DNA of 35,849 nt from an uncultured Oscillospiraceae bacterium (GCA_958436045.1 CAUBIP010000007.1:1-35849); one strand, 5' to 3'. Shown: positions 23,348 through 32,761, counted from the first letter of the stretch. Numbers and translations: made by a program. The notes: generated from the letters alone by a model not told the origin.

Positions 23348-24397
23348 TCAGTTTGCTTCAGAATGCTGCTTTTTCCTGCGGTGCAGGCTGCCAATCAGGC
23401 AGACAAGCCCCGCAACGACGGCGACGGCAGCGGCCCCGGCGATTCCGGCGACGGACGTCCCCGCCTGGTTCTCCGGGTCGTTGGCAAAGGCGTAGTCCGG
23501 CATCCATGCCGTTTTTTCGACAATCTTCTCTGCCTTTGTCCCGGCCTGGCTTGTTACGCCGTAGTGATCTTCTGACAGACCGAGATTTTCACTGTAGCCC
23601 CCGTCCTGGTTGCCGAAGAGGGACCACTCCAGCCCATCCGGATTGCTGCTGGCCAGCAGCGACAGCCCGCCGCCAATGACCAGCGCTGCGATGGCCAGCA
23701 CCGCCAATGCCTTGCGCTTGCTGCCAGCGTCTGCCTGCGGTGTTGCATCCACCTCGCGCAGCAGGGACGGACGGGTCTTATAAACAAAGAGCAGCACGGC
23801 CGCCGTAATCAGGCCCTCGACCAGGCCGATGGCCAAATGAATCGGCTGCATCAGAGCGAGAAAAGCGCCAAAGGGCAGCTCGGTAATGCCGGACAGGAGC
23901 GTCTCCAATACAACAGAAAATGCGCCAAGCTGCAGGGAAATGACGCAGCCCAGAATGGAGGCCAGTGCCAGCTTCCCGGGCGTCTTACCGTGGCGGCTGC
24001 GTAAAATGGGGCGATAGATGAGATAATACCCCACAAAGCAGCCGTAGAAGCCCATGTTCCAGATATTTGCCCCCAAGGCGAGCAGCCCGCCGTCGGCAAA
24101 GAGCAGGCATTGAATCGCCAGAATCACGACCATGGAGAGAAAGCCTGCCTGGGGCCCCAGCAGAGCCGAGAGCATCATGCCGCCGCATAGGTGACCGGAG
24201 GAGCCGGTCCCGGGGATGGTGTAGTTGATCATCTGCCCGGCAAAGACCAGGGCGGACATGACTGCCATCGTCGGCAGCTTCTCTGCTGTGTTTTCTTCTT
24301 TGCGCAAGGTGTGCAGACAGGTGCCTGCTGTGACGCCGGAGGCGGCATACATGGTCACCGCGACAGCTGGGGCGACCAAAGCGTCTGCCATATGCAT
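23348..24397 (-). CDS. cbiM: CbiM-CbiN fusion (or NikMN), substrate-binding membrane subunit of cobalt/nickel ECF transporter
   Basis: S component of the metal importer. The N-terminus MHMADALVAP places the free amino group and His2 for metal binding, as in CbiM/NikM, and GSSGHLCGG supplies the further conserved His. Residues 1-210 are the membrane CbiM domain. A second part begins with a membrane segment (LAVLAIAALVIGGGLSLLA), has the SSNPDGLEWSLFG motif of the PDGLE/CbiN domain and ends with another span. In other genomes these are often separate genes. Cobalt versus nickel cannot be decided. It is the first gene of the operon, with an AAAGGAT ribosome site before ATG 24397. Confidence 0.9.
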   Translation of the reverse strand: MHMADALVAPAVAVTMYAASGVTAGTCLHTLRKEENTAEKLPTMAVMSALVFAGQMINYTIPGTGSSGHLCGGMMLSALLGPQAGFLSMVVILAIQCLLFADGGLLALGANIWNMGFYGCFVGYYLIYRPILRSRHGKTPGKLALASILGCVISLQLGAFSVVLETLLSGITELPFGAFLALMQPIHLAIGLVEGLITAAVLLFVYKTRPSLLREVDATPQADAGSKRKALAVLAIAALVIGGGLSLLASSNPDGLEWSLFGNQDGGYSENLGLSEDHYGVTSQAGTKAEKIVEKTAWMPDYAFANDPENQAGTSVAGIAGAAAVAVVAGLVCLIGSLHRRKKQHSEAN

Positions 24398-24426
24398 ACG
24401 CTCACATCCTTTCTTTCTTTTTTTTG

Positions 24427-24475
24427 ATTTTACCCGCTGTGCGGCCCTTATTCAAGCCCCCCTGGGGGATATATC
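24427..24475 (-). promoter_or_regulatory. Promoter with CsoR/RcnR-like palindrome for cbiMN-cbiQ-cbiO
   Basis: On the minus strand TTGAAT (24455-24450), 17 bases, TAAAAT (24432-24427). Two bases upstream of the -35 lies CCCCC-T-GGGGG (24458-24468) with an AT-rich flank (ATATAT). G/C-tract palindromes with AT edges are the operator type of the CsoR/RcnR/InrS metal-sensor family. A sensor gene is not in the window. Confidence 0.55.
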
Positions 24476-24599
24476 AGGATAAAAATACGGATTCGGCGTG
24501 TTTTTGCGCTGGAAAATCCCGCTGCAGGATGCTATCATAGCAGGCAGAGAAAAAATATGCCGTGCCGTCCGTTTGGGCGGCGCGGCAGTGGAGGGTGCC

Positions 24600-25439
24600 A
24601 TGCTTTATCTGATCCTGGCCATTTGCTGCAACGCGATGATCTCTATCGTCATGCGCGTGAGCAAAATATACACGCAGAATCAAATGCCGATGCTGGCGAT
24701 GAACTATGTGACCTGCTGCCTGTTGGCAGCCCTCTATGCCGGGCCGGGGCAACTGCTGCCGGTGCAGATAGCGGGCTTTGGGACGGCCCTGTGGGTCGGC
24801 GCGCTTAGCGGGCTGCTGTATCTGACCAGCTTTGTGCTGCTGCATTGGAATATCCGGCAAAATGGCGTCGTCCTCCCGGCGACGTTTATGCGCCTGGGGG
24901 TGCTGGTCCCGGCGGTGCTGGCCGTCGTCCTCTTTCGGGAGACGCCGGGCCTGTGCCAGCTCATCGGCTTTGCCGGGGCGCTGGCCGCCATCGGCCTTCT
25001 GCACTTTGACAGCGCCAGCGGCCCGGCCAAAAATCGCTGGGGCCTCATCGCCCTGCTGCTGGCCGGGGGCTTTACCGATGTTATGGCAAAGGTCTATGCC
25101 TATTATGGCCAGGCGGCGCTGAAAAATCAGTACCTGGTCTATACGTTTTTGACGGCGCTGCTTTTGTGCACGGCGCTGATCTTTGCCAAGCGGCAGCGCC
25201 TGGGCAAATGGGAGGTACTTTTTGGCATTTTGATCGGTGTGCCGAATTATATCTCCTCCCGGTTCCTGCTGCTGAGCCTGGATTCCGTCCCGGCGGTCGT
25301 CGCCTATCCGACCTACAGCGTCGGCGCCATCGTACTCATTAGTCTGGCGGGCTTTGCTGTGTTCCACGAGCGCTTCACCCGGCGGCGCCTGGCGGCCCTC
25401 GGCGTGATCCTCATCAGCCTGGTGCTGCTGAATTTATGA
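24600..25439 (+). CDS. EamA/DMT-family membrane transporter
   Basis: Drug/metabolite-superfamily transporter, 279 residues, about ten membrane segments in two similar halves. Typical features are a conserved Pro/Arg turn in the first half (VLPATFMRLGVLVPAVLAVVLFRE) and its repeat in the second (YPTYSVGAIVLISLAGFAVFHERFTRRR). ATG 24600 is used because GGAGGG lies five bases upstream; the longer open frame has no such site. A weak extended -10 (TGCTATCAT) lies 60-70 bases upstream. It diverges from the metal transporter operon. The substrate cannot be inferred. Confidence 0.85.
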   Translation: MLYLILAICCNAMISIVMRVSKIYTQNQMPMLAMNYVTCCLLAALYAGPGQLLPVQIAGFGTALWVGALSGLLYLTSFVLLHWNIRQNGVVLPATFMRLGVLVPAVLAVVLFRETPGLCQLIGFAGALAAIGLLHFDSASGPAKNRWGLIALLLAGGFTDVMAKVYAYYGQAALKNQYLVYTFLTALLLCTALIFAKRQRLGKWEVLFGILIGVPNYISSRFLLLSLDSVPAVVAYPTYSVGAIVLISLAGFAVFHERFTRRRLAALGVILISLVLLNL

Positions 25440-25461
25440 CGCAGCGTTAGAATGCTGAAAA

Positions 25462-25503
25462 CCCCCGCGCTGGTGCAGACCCTGGGCCTGCACCGCGTGG
25501 GGG
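25462..25503. terminator. Bidirectional terminator between convergent transporter genes
   Basis: CCCCCG/CGTGGGGG outer stem and GGTGCAG/CTGCACC inner stem with one bulged T and a 9-base loop. The minus-strand exit is GGGGGTTTTC. It lies between the EamA gene and the leftward ECF S component. Confidence 0.7.
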
Positions 25504-25527
25504 GGTCGTGTTTGTATTTGTTTATAT

Positions 25528-26175
25528 TTATTGTGCGTCCAGCCGGAGGGCTTTGCCCAGGGGGACGCAGATGGCCGGGGTCAGGATCGCGGCGGCGATA
25601 GCCTCCGGCACGCCGTTGGCGCCGACGATGCCCAGAATCACGCCCAGGACGGCGTCCACCGAGATGCCCTGCAGCGCCGCGTACGCCTGGCGGAAGACCA
25701 GGAAGATCAGCCCCATGACAAGCACCGTATTCGTCAGCGCACCGGCGATCCCAGCCAGGATCGCCGCGCCGGTATTGACGCCCAAATTCTTCTTCCGGAA
25801 GCACCGGCGGACACCGGCGTAGACCAGCGCTGGCGTGATGCCCGTCAAAATGCGCGGGATCAGGCAGATGACCAGCGCCCAGATGCTGCCGCGGTCCGTC
25901 CCCGGGACGGGGATGAACGGGGAGAAGGCGAAGGACAGGGCACTGGGGGCGATGGTGTTCTTGACTAGGCTGGCCAGGCCGAATACGCCGCCCAGCAGCG
26001 TGCCCTTGCGCCAGCCCAGCAGCACCGCGCCGATGATGACGGGCACGTGCAGGATTGTCGCCTTGATGAGCGGCAGGTCGATGAGCCCCAAGGGGGTGAA
26101 GGCCAGCAGCAAAATAATGGCGCTGAGCATGGCGCAGATGGCCAGCGGATAGGTGCGGGATTTTCGATTGTGCAT
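25528..26175 (-). CDS. ECF transporter S component (PanT-like, substrate unassigned)
   Basis: Substrate-capture membrane subunit that would dock on the shared EcfA1A2T module encoded at 12.0-14.6 kb. The 215 residues have about six membrane segments. TILHVPVIIGAVLLGWRKGTL and GGVFGLASL match the PF12822 S-component family, some members of which carry pantothenate; the vitamin here cannot be told. ATG 26175 is preferred for its GGAGGTACT leader. The gene stands alone under its own promoter and a leader of about 120 bases, in which I did not recognise a known riboswitch. Confidence 0.85.
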   Translation of the reverse strand: MHNRKSRTYPLAICAMLSAIILLLAFTPLGLIDLPLIKATILHVPVIIGAVLLGWRKGTLLGGVFGLASLVKNTIAPSALSFAFSPFIPVPGTDRGSIWALVICLIPRILTGITPALVYAGVRRCFRKKNLGVNTGAAILAGIAGALTNTVLVMGLIFLVFRQAYAALQGISVDAVLGVILGIVGANGVPEAIAAAILTPAICVPLGKALRLDAQ

Positions 26176-26307
26176 AGTACCTCCTGCTGCCGCTCCCAAA
26201 GGCCCGGGATGCGGCGCGTTGTGAAAATTTTGCCCGCGCCGCCTGCGGGGCTTGCCTGCTGCCGGAATTTGGGTGCAGCGGCGCGCATACAAACGCGGGT
26301 CTGCCTC

Positions 26308-26336
26308 ATTTTACTAAAAACCAGCCCAAAATACAA
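26308..26336 (-). promoter_or_regulatory. Sigma-A promoter of the ECF S component gene
   Basis: Minus-strand TTGTAT, exact 17-base spacer, TAAAAT. Predicted leader of about 125 bases to the ATG at 26175. Confidence 0.6.
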
Positions 26337-26426
26337 GGGATACCAGCGCTTTTTTGCAATTTCTTCCAGCGGTGGTATAACCGGCGGCAGAAATTGGCGA
26401 TACTCCGAATGTTCACAGTTTATCTA

Positions 26427-26455
26427 TGGACAATTGGCGCAATTTTCGTTATCAT
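26427..26455 (+). promoter_or_regulatory. Sigma-A promoter of the rhomboid-like gene
   Basis: TGGACA, exact 17-base spacer, TATCAT: one mismatch in each box. Predicted start near 26462 gives a short leader containing AAGGAAG before the TTG start. Confidence 0.6.
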
Positions 26456-26486
26456 AAGAGCGACTAAGAAAAGGAAGTGACGTCAT

Positions 26487-27395
26487 TTGAAAAATCTGCG
26501 CCGCAGCTTTGCGCGGTTTTGTTACCGGAATCAGAACAAGGGCATCCCAAATCTGATGCTCTATCTCGCCATCGGCAATCTTATCGTCTATTTTTTCTCC
26601 CTGGCAGACCCCAGCGGCTCGGTCTATGAGCTGCTGCGCTTTGACGGCACGAAGATCCTGCACGGCCAGGTCTGGCGGCTGTTTTCCTATGTCTTTACTT
26701 ACCTGCAGGATACCACCGGCCTGGGGCTCTTTCTGGGGCTCATCTCCATGCTGTGCTACTATTTCATGGGCAGGATGCTGGAGCGGCAGTGGGGCGTGCT
26801 GCGGTTCAATCTCTATTATCTGACAGGCGTCGTCTTGATGGACATCGCCGCGCTGCTCATCGGCTGCAGCGCCACGACGACGTACCTCAACGCGAGCTTG
26901 TTCCTGGCCATTGCGACGCTCATGCCAGACACCCGGTTCCTTTTATTCTATATTATCCCGGTCAAGGCGAAATATCTAGCCTGGGTCGATATTTTGCTCA
27001 CAGCCTGGGGCATCGTGACGTCCCTGCTGCGCTGCATCGGCCTGGGAATCTTGACATTCCGGATGACGCTGTTCTGCCTGTTCCCGCTGCTGGCCGTGGC
27101 CAACTATTTCCTCTTCTTTGGCAAGGAGGCAGCCAATCTGCTGCCAGATTCCCTGCGCTACCGCAAAACGCAGACACAGAAAAACTTCCGCGCCAAGGCA
27201 GCCCCGGGGCCGAATCCCAACTGGGCAGGCAATTACCGCAGCGCCTCCGGCACGCGGCCCTACCGGCACAAGTGCACCGTCTGCGGCCGGACGGATACGG
27301 AGTATCCCAATCTGGAATTCCGCTACTGCTCCCGCTGCAAGGGCTACTACTGCTATTGTCAGGACCATATCAATAACCACGAGCACATTCAATAA
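26487..27395 (+). CDS. Rhomboid-fold membrane protein with C-terminal Cys/His zinc-ribbon-like tail, probably non-catalytic
   Basis: A 302-residue membrane protein. The TTG start at 26487 has AAGGAAG nine bases upstream and gives the usual basic N-terminus before IPNLMLYLAIGN. The layout of about six membrane helices with HGQVWRLFSYVF and an FNLYYLTG segment fits the rhomboid/derlin superfamily. The serine-protease motif GxSG is replaced by NASL (135-138), and no catalytic AHxxG helix is visible, so proteolysis is not expected. The cytosolic tail holds C263-x2-C266, C281-x2-C284, C289, C291, H294, H298 and H300, enough to bind zinc. Similar proteins occur in Clostridia (from memory). Function unknown. 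Confidence 0.8.
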   Translation: MKNLRRSFARFCYRNQNKGIPNLMLYLAIGNLIVYFFSLADPSGSVYELLRFDGTKILHGQVWRLFSYVFTYLQDTTGLGLFLGLISMLCYYFMGRMLERQWGVLRFNLYYLTGVVLMDIAALLIGCSATTTYLNASLFLAIATLMPDTRFLLFYIIPVKAKYLAWVDILLTAWGIVTSLLRCIGLGILTFRMTLFCLFPLLAVANYFLFFGKEAANLLPDSLRYRKTQTQKNFRAKAAPGPNPNWAGNYRSASGTRPYRHKCTVCGRTDTEYPNLEFRYCSRCKGYYCYCQDHINNHEHIQ

Positions 27396-27412
27396 CATCT
27401 TTTGACAACCTC

Positions 27413-27455
27413 GCATAAAACCATCTCCCGGCGCGGATACTAGCGCCGGGAGATG
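27413..27455 (+). promoter_or_regulatory. Sigma-G-like promoter overlapping a perfect 13-bp inverted repeat before the 80-residue gene
   Basis: GCATA (27413-27417), an 18-base spacer and GATACTA (27436-27442) match sigma-G promoters except for G in place of C at the first -10 base. The inverted repeat CATCTCCCGGCGC (27422-27434) / GCGCCGGGAGATG (27443-27455) has the -10 in its loop and the Shine-Dalgarno GGGAG (27448-27452) in its right arm. A transcript from this promoter would begin at the Shine-Dalgarno and lack the hairpin; a read-through transcript would bury it. Confidence 0.45.
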
Positions 27456-27460
27456 ATGTT

Positions 27461-27703
27461 ATGATGCAAAAAAGAAAGCGGCCCACGCCGTACCCCGACT
27501 GCCCGGACCCTGCGGTGCAGGACATCCCCGGAGATCCGGAAAGCGCATTTCAGATGGTCAATAAATACGGCACCTATGAAATCCAGCCTACCAGCGATGC
27601 GGACTGGCGCTATCCCAGCATCCACCAGGGGCTCCCGCGGGCCTGGCGCGACCTGCGAGAAGGCAAGCCTAAACTCTTCGGCGAGGATGACGCCGCACAA
27701 TAG
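27461..27703 (+). CDS. Small conserved-looking protein of unknown function (80 residues)
   Basis: ATG 27461 (or the adjacent ATG 27464) follows GGGAG by eight bases. The protein is soluble and rich in Pro, Asp and Tyr, with segments such as TPYPDCPDP, NKYGTYEIQPTSD and YPSIHQGLPRAWRDL. It has no membrane span, a single Cys and no enzyme motif. The reading frame ends just before a strong terminator. The sigma-G-like promoter suggests expression in the forespore, and compact Tyr/Pro-rich small proteins are frequent in spores, but no family was recognised. The gene call rests on codon use, ribosome site and terminator placement. Confidence 0.6.
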   Translation: MMQKRKRPTPYPDCPDPAVQDIPGDPESAFQMVNKYGTYEIQPTSDADWRYPSIHQGLPRAWRDLREGKPKLFGEDDAAQ

Positions 27704-27709
27704 CGAAAA

Positions 27710-27749
27710 GCAAAAAGCAAGCGTACTTACGCTTGCTTTTTGCTTTTTC
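27710..27749. terminator. Bidirectional intrinsic terminator
   Basis: GCAAAAAGCAAGCG (27710-27723) pairs perfectly with CGCTTGCTTTTTGC (27730-27743). Rightward the exit is TTTTTC; leftward it is TTTTCGC. It ends both the 80-residue gene and the convergent YpsA-like gene. Confidence 0.88.
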
Positions 27750-27756
27750 TGCATAC

Positions 27757-28218
27757 TCACACCGGGACCCAGCAGACGGGGACGCCCATCTGGCGGGCGT
27801 AGCGGATCGTCGCGGCCGTCCCGCCGCCGGAGCGTCCGTCGTAGACGGCGATGACCCGCTGGGAGTGATCGACCATATAGTGGTTGCGGATCATAAAGCA
27901 GCCGCGGAAATACTGGGGGCTGTGGACCTGCACGGCGTCACACTGGGCGAGCAGGGCTTGGAAGCGTGGGTCCCGGTTTTGGAGCCGGGCCGGGTAGGGG
28001 ATGGCGGCCTCCAGGGTCAGCGGATACTGGTGGCGGTATTCCACGACCAGCTGGGCAAAGAGCAGATCTGCCCCCTCGGCAAAGCCGCTGATAAAATGCG
28101 TAAAGCCGTCGCCAATGGCCCGGACGATCTCCGTCCGCAGCGCGTCCTCCGCCTGCCGCAGCCGGTATGGCGCCAGACCGCGGTGCCCCGTCACGCAGCA
28201 GGTTTTTCCGGTTTGCAT
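27757..28218 (-). CDS. YpsA/DUF1273-like SLOG-fold protein
   Basis: A 153-residue Rossmann-like protein of the SLOG superfamily (YpsA of Bacillus, related to nucleotide- or ligand-sensing DprA/LOG proteins). Characteristic pieces are CCVTGHRGL at the N-terminus, the Gly-rich FISGFAEGADLLFAQ loop, HYMVDHSQRVIAVYDGRSGGG and the C-terminal ATIRYARQMGVPV helix. ATG 28218 is preferred because AGGGGGTGG lies just upstream; a longer frame extends through the promoter. It stands alone with a clear sigma-A promoter. YpsA has been linked to cell division and stress in Bacillus; the role here is not known. Confidence 0.85.
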   Translation of the reverse strand: MQTGKTCCVTGHRGLAPYRLRQAEDALRTEIVRAIGDGFTHFISGFAEGADLLFAQLVVEYRHQYPLTLEAAIPYPARLQNRDPRFQALLAQCDAVQVHSPQYFRGCFMIRNHYMVDHSQRVIAVYDGRSGGGTAATIRYARQMGVPVCWVPV

Positions 28219-28243
28219 CCCATCCACCCCCTGTCTTTCTGCT

Positions 28244-28272
28244 ATTGTACCGGTTTTTTGTTGGATGTGCAA
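28244..28272 (-). promoter_or_regulatory. Sigma-A promoter of the YpsA-like gene
   Basis: Minus-strand TTGCAC, exact 17-base spacer, TACAAT. Start predicted about 20 bases before the ribosome site. Confidence 0.65.
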
Positions 28273-28437
28273 GCGAAGTTTTGCAAAAAAACGTATGATA
28301 AAAAAGTATGATAAAAAACGAGAATTTCGCTGGCATTTTGCCTGGTTTTACCCAGATTCCGGTAGAATTTTATTGATAATATTTGATTTTTTAATGCGTT
28401 TTGCACACCTGTATGATTAAAAGAAACGATTATTTTG

Positions 28438-28466
28438 TTGATTTTGCAAATCGGTTGCTTTATAAT
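28438..28466 (+). promoter_or_regulatory. Strong sigma-A promoter of the hydCBA hydrogenase operon
   Basis: TTGATT, exact 17-base spacer, perfect TATAAT. The predicted start near 28474 leaves a leader of about 55 bases with AAGGAGG before ATG 28528. Confidence 0.8.
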
Positions 28467-28527
28467 ATAAAATACAAACGAAATTGCAGCTTCCCAAAAC
28501 TGCAGAAATTAAGGAGGCCCGACCACC

Positions 28528-29036
28528 ATGGAAGAGAAGAACCAGGTGCCCTTCAGCGGCACCCTGGCGCAGGAGCTTCAGCTGAAGGAAGTCATCGCTG
28601 CGCACAAGGAGCAGCCCGGCTGCCTGATGCCGGTGCTGCAGCAGGCCCAGGAGATATATGGCTACCTACCCATTGAAGTACAGGCGATCGTCGCGGAAGG
28701 ACTGGGTATCTCCCTGTCTGAGGTCTACGGCGTGGCGACATTCTACTCCCAATTCCGGCTCAACCCGAAGGGAATCTATCGCATCAGCATCTGTCTTGGG
28801 ACAGCGTGCTACGTCAAGGGGGCGGCGAAGGTCCTGGAGGCTGTGGAGCGAAAGTTGGGCATCCAGGTCGGCGAATGCACGCCGGATGGGCTGTTCTCCC
28901 TGGAGAGCTGCCGCTGCGTCGGCGCCTGCGGTCTGGCCCCGGTCATGATGATCAACGATGAGGTTTTCGGCCGCATGACGCCGGAGCAGGTCCCTGTGAT
29001 TCTGGAGGACTATGCCAGAAAGGGAGGTGTGCCCGT

Positions 29037-29040
<4 letters not shown>
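28528..29040 (+). CDS. hydC: HydC/HndA (NuoE-like) [2Fe-2S] subunit of NAD(P)-linked hydrogenase
   Basis: Thioredoxin-like [2Fe-2S] subunit, 170 residues, passing electrons between the flavin subunit and the hydrogenase. The four cluster cysteines are in CLGTAC and CRCVGAC. The N-terminal part (CLMPVLQQAQEIYGYLP, VYGVATFYSQF) is standard for NuoE/HndA proteins. The context with a NuoF-like protein carrying extra ferredoxin domains and an [FeFe]-hydrogenase excludes complex I. Its stop overlaps the next start as ATGA, so translation is coupled. The gene name follows the HydABC usage of trimeric hydrogenases. Confidence 0.94.
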
Positions 29041-30935
<1,895 letters not shown>

Positions 30936-30948
30936 GGGGGAAGCTGCT

Positions 30949-32751
30949 ATGAATATGGTACATCTGAAAATCAACGGCATCGACGCCGAAGTCCCTGCCG
31001 GTTCGACAATTCTGGAGGCGGCCAAGTCCGTCCAGATCGAGATCCCCTCGCTATGCTATCTCAAGGATATCAACTGCATCGGCGCCTGCCGGGTGTGCGT
31101 CGTGGAGGTCAAGGGCCATAAAGGCCTGGTCGCCAGCTGCGTCTACCCTGTCGAGGAGGGCATGGAGGTCTTTACCAATACCCCCAAGGTCCGCACCTCC
31201 CGCAAGACGACCATCGAGCTGATCCTCTCGAGCCACCGCAAGCGCTGCCTGTCCTGCGTCCGCGGCAACCACTGCGAGCTGCAGAAGCTGGCCTTTGACT
31301 ACGAGGTGGACGAAGAACGCTTCAAGGGCGACGACTGGGCCTATCCCGTCGACGACAAATCCGCCTATATCGTGCGGGACAATTCCAAGTGCATCCAGTG
31401 TATGCGCTGCGTGGCAGCGTGCAAGAAGCTGCAGGCGGTCTCTGTCATCGGGGCTATCCAGCGGGGCTACCAGGTCCACGTGGGCTGTGCCTTTGAAAAG
31501 AGCCTGGCCGATTCGCCTTGTGTCGGCTGCGGCCAGTGCGTTGTGGCCTGTCCCGTTGGCGCCTTGAGCGAAAAGAGCCAGATCCACGAGGTCTGGGACG
31601 CCATCTCCAATCCGGACAAGCGCGTCGTCTTCTTCACGGCCCCGGCCATCCGCGCGACCCTAGGCGAGTGCTTCGACCTGCCCATCGGGACGAATGTGGA
31701 GGGCAAAATGGTCGCCGCCATCCGCCGCTTGGGCGCGGACGCCGTCTTCAATATGGATCTGACGGCGGACCTGACCATCATCGAAGAGGCTCACGAGCTG
31801 CTGGAGCGGCTGAAAAGCGGCGGCACACTGCCCCTGTTTACCAGCTGCTGCCCGGCCTGGGTCAAATTCCTGGAGCATTATTACCCCGATATGCTGCCCC
31901 ATCTTTCCAGCTGCAAATCGCCGCAGCAGATGTTCGGCGCGCTGCTCAAGAGCTATTATTGCCAGAAATACGGCATTGACACCAAAAAGCTGTTCGTCAT
32001 CTCCGTCATCCCCTGTACGGCGAAGAAATACGAGGTCGGCCGTCCGGAGGAGAAGACCTACGACTATCAGGATGTCGACGTCGCCCTGACGACCCGGGAG
32101 CTGGCCAAGATGATCCGCGGTGCGGGCATCAAATTTGCCGACCTGCGGGATGAAGCCTTTGATGCGCCGTTTGACACCGGCTCCGGCGCCGGTACGATTT
32201 TCGGCGCTACCGGCGGCGTCATGGAAGCGGCGCTGCGGACGGCTGCCTGCTGGCTGGGCGTCAAGCTCAAGACGGTGGAACTCAAGCAGGTCCGCGGGCC
32301 GGAGGCCATCCGGGAGGTCACCTACGATCTGGGCGGCAAGCCCGTCCGGGTCGCCGTCACCTCGGGCCTGGCCAATGCCCGTAAGCTGCTGGAGAAAATC
32401 AAGTCTGGCGAGGCGGACTATCAGATGGTCGAGGTCATGGCCTGCCCCGGCGGCTGCATCAACGGCGGCGGCCAGCCGGTCCAGAGTGACAGTGTCCGCA
32501 ATTATACGGACCTCAAGGCCCTGCGCTCTGCCGCGCTCTATCAGGCCGATCAAAAAAACGCGCTGCGACTGAGCTGCGATAACCCTCGCATCCAGACCCT
32601 CTACGAGGAATTCCTGGACGCGCCGGGCAAGCCCCGGGCCCATATGCTGCTGCATACGACCTATGTCCGCCGCAACGCCGCCGGGCTGCCCCAGCCGAAC
32701 CCCGACGTCATCAACGGCCCCCTGGGCGAGAGCCACCCGAAAAAGCTTTGA
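30949..32751 (+). CDS. hydA: HydA, catalytic [FeFe]-hydrogenase subunit
   Basis: Produces or consumes H2 at an H-cluster. ATG 30949 follows GAGGGGG by eight bases; the longer frame lies within hydB. Of 600 residues: N-terminal [2Fe-2S] domain (C36, C47, C50, C64), His-ligated cluster (H96, C100, C103, C109), two [4Fe-4S] sites (C148-x2-C151-x2-C154 and C191-x2-C194-x2-C197), then the H-domain. L1 is TSCCPAW (298-304) with proton-transfer Cys 300 and ligand C301. L2 is IPCTAKKYE (354-362) with ligand C356. L3 is MACPGGC with ligands C499 and C503. The usual Met of L2 (MPC) is Ile354 here. There are no maturase genes nearby. The gene closes the operon before a terminator. Confidence 0.96.
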   Translation: MNMVHLKINGIDAEVPAGSTILEAAKSVQIEIPSLCYLKDINCIGACRVCVVEVKGHKGLVASCVYPVEEGMEVFTNTPKVRTSRKTTIELILSSHRKRCLSCVRGNHCELQKLAFDYEVDEERFKGDDWAYPVDDKSAYIVRDNSKCIQCMRCVAACKKLQAVSVIGAIQRGYQVHVGCAFEKSLADSPCVGCGQCVVACPVGALSEKSQIHEVWDAISNPDKRVVFFTAPAIRATLGECFDLPIGTNVEGKMVAAIRRLGADAVFNMDLTADLTIIEEAHELLERLKSGGTLPLFTSCCPAWVKFLEHYYPDMLPHLSSCKSPQQMFGALLKSYYCQKYGIDTKKLFVISVIPCTAKKYEVGRPEEKTYDYQDVDVALTTRELAKMIRGAGIKFADLRDEAFDAPFDTGSGAGTIFGATGGVMEAALRTAACWLGVKLKTVELKQVRGPEAIREVTYDLGGKPVRVAVTSGLANARKLLEKIKSGEADYQMVEVMACPGGCINGGGQPVQSDSVRNYTDLKALRSAALYQADQKNALRLSCDNPRIQTLYEEFLDAPGKPRAHMLLHTTYVRRNAAGLPQPNPDVINGPLGESHPKKL

Positions 32752-32761
32752 GAAAAGCCGC

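Larger units (their letters stand above)
26176..26486. other. Divergent intergenic region with two sigma-A promoters
   Basis: About 310 bases between the leftward S component and the rightward rhomboid-like gene. Leftward promoter: TTGTAT (26336-26331), 17 bases, TAAAAT (26313-26308). Rightward promoter: TGGACA (26427-26432), 17 bases, TATCAT (26450-26455). GC-rich sequence at 26200-26300 forms the leader of the S component gene. Nothing else was seen. Confidence 0.6.
28219..28527. other. AT-rich divergent intergenic region before the hydrogenase operon
   Basis: About 310 bases, markedly richer in A and T than its surroundings. It holds the YpsA-like promoter (28244-28272), a 13-bp tandem duplication of GTATGATAAAAAA (28293-28318) and the hydrogenase promoter (28438-28466). 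No redox-regulator (Rex) operator of the usual TTGTTAA-type palindrome was found. No gene was seen. Confidence 0.65.

Noticed and set aside
24398..24599. Cobalamin riboswitch before cbiMN or before the methyltransferase gene
   Set aside because: None of the conserved B12-box elements was found on the relevant strand, and the space before cbiMN is too short.
28293..28318. 13-bp tandem duplication GTATGATAAAAAA
   Set aside because: Only two copies in an AT-rich spacer, outside the -35/-10 boxes of the flanking promoters; no clear role.
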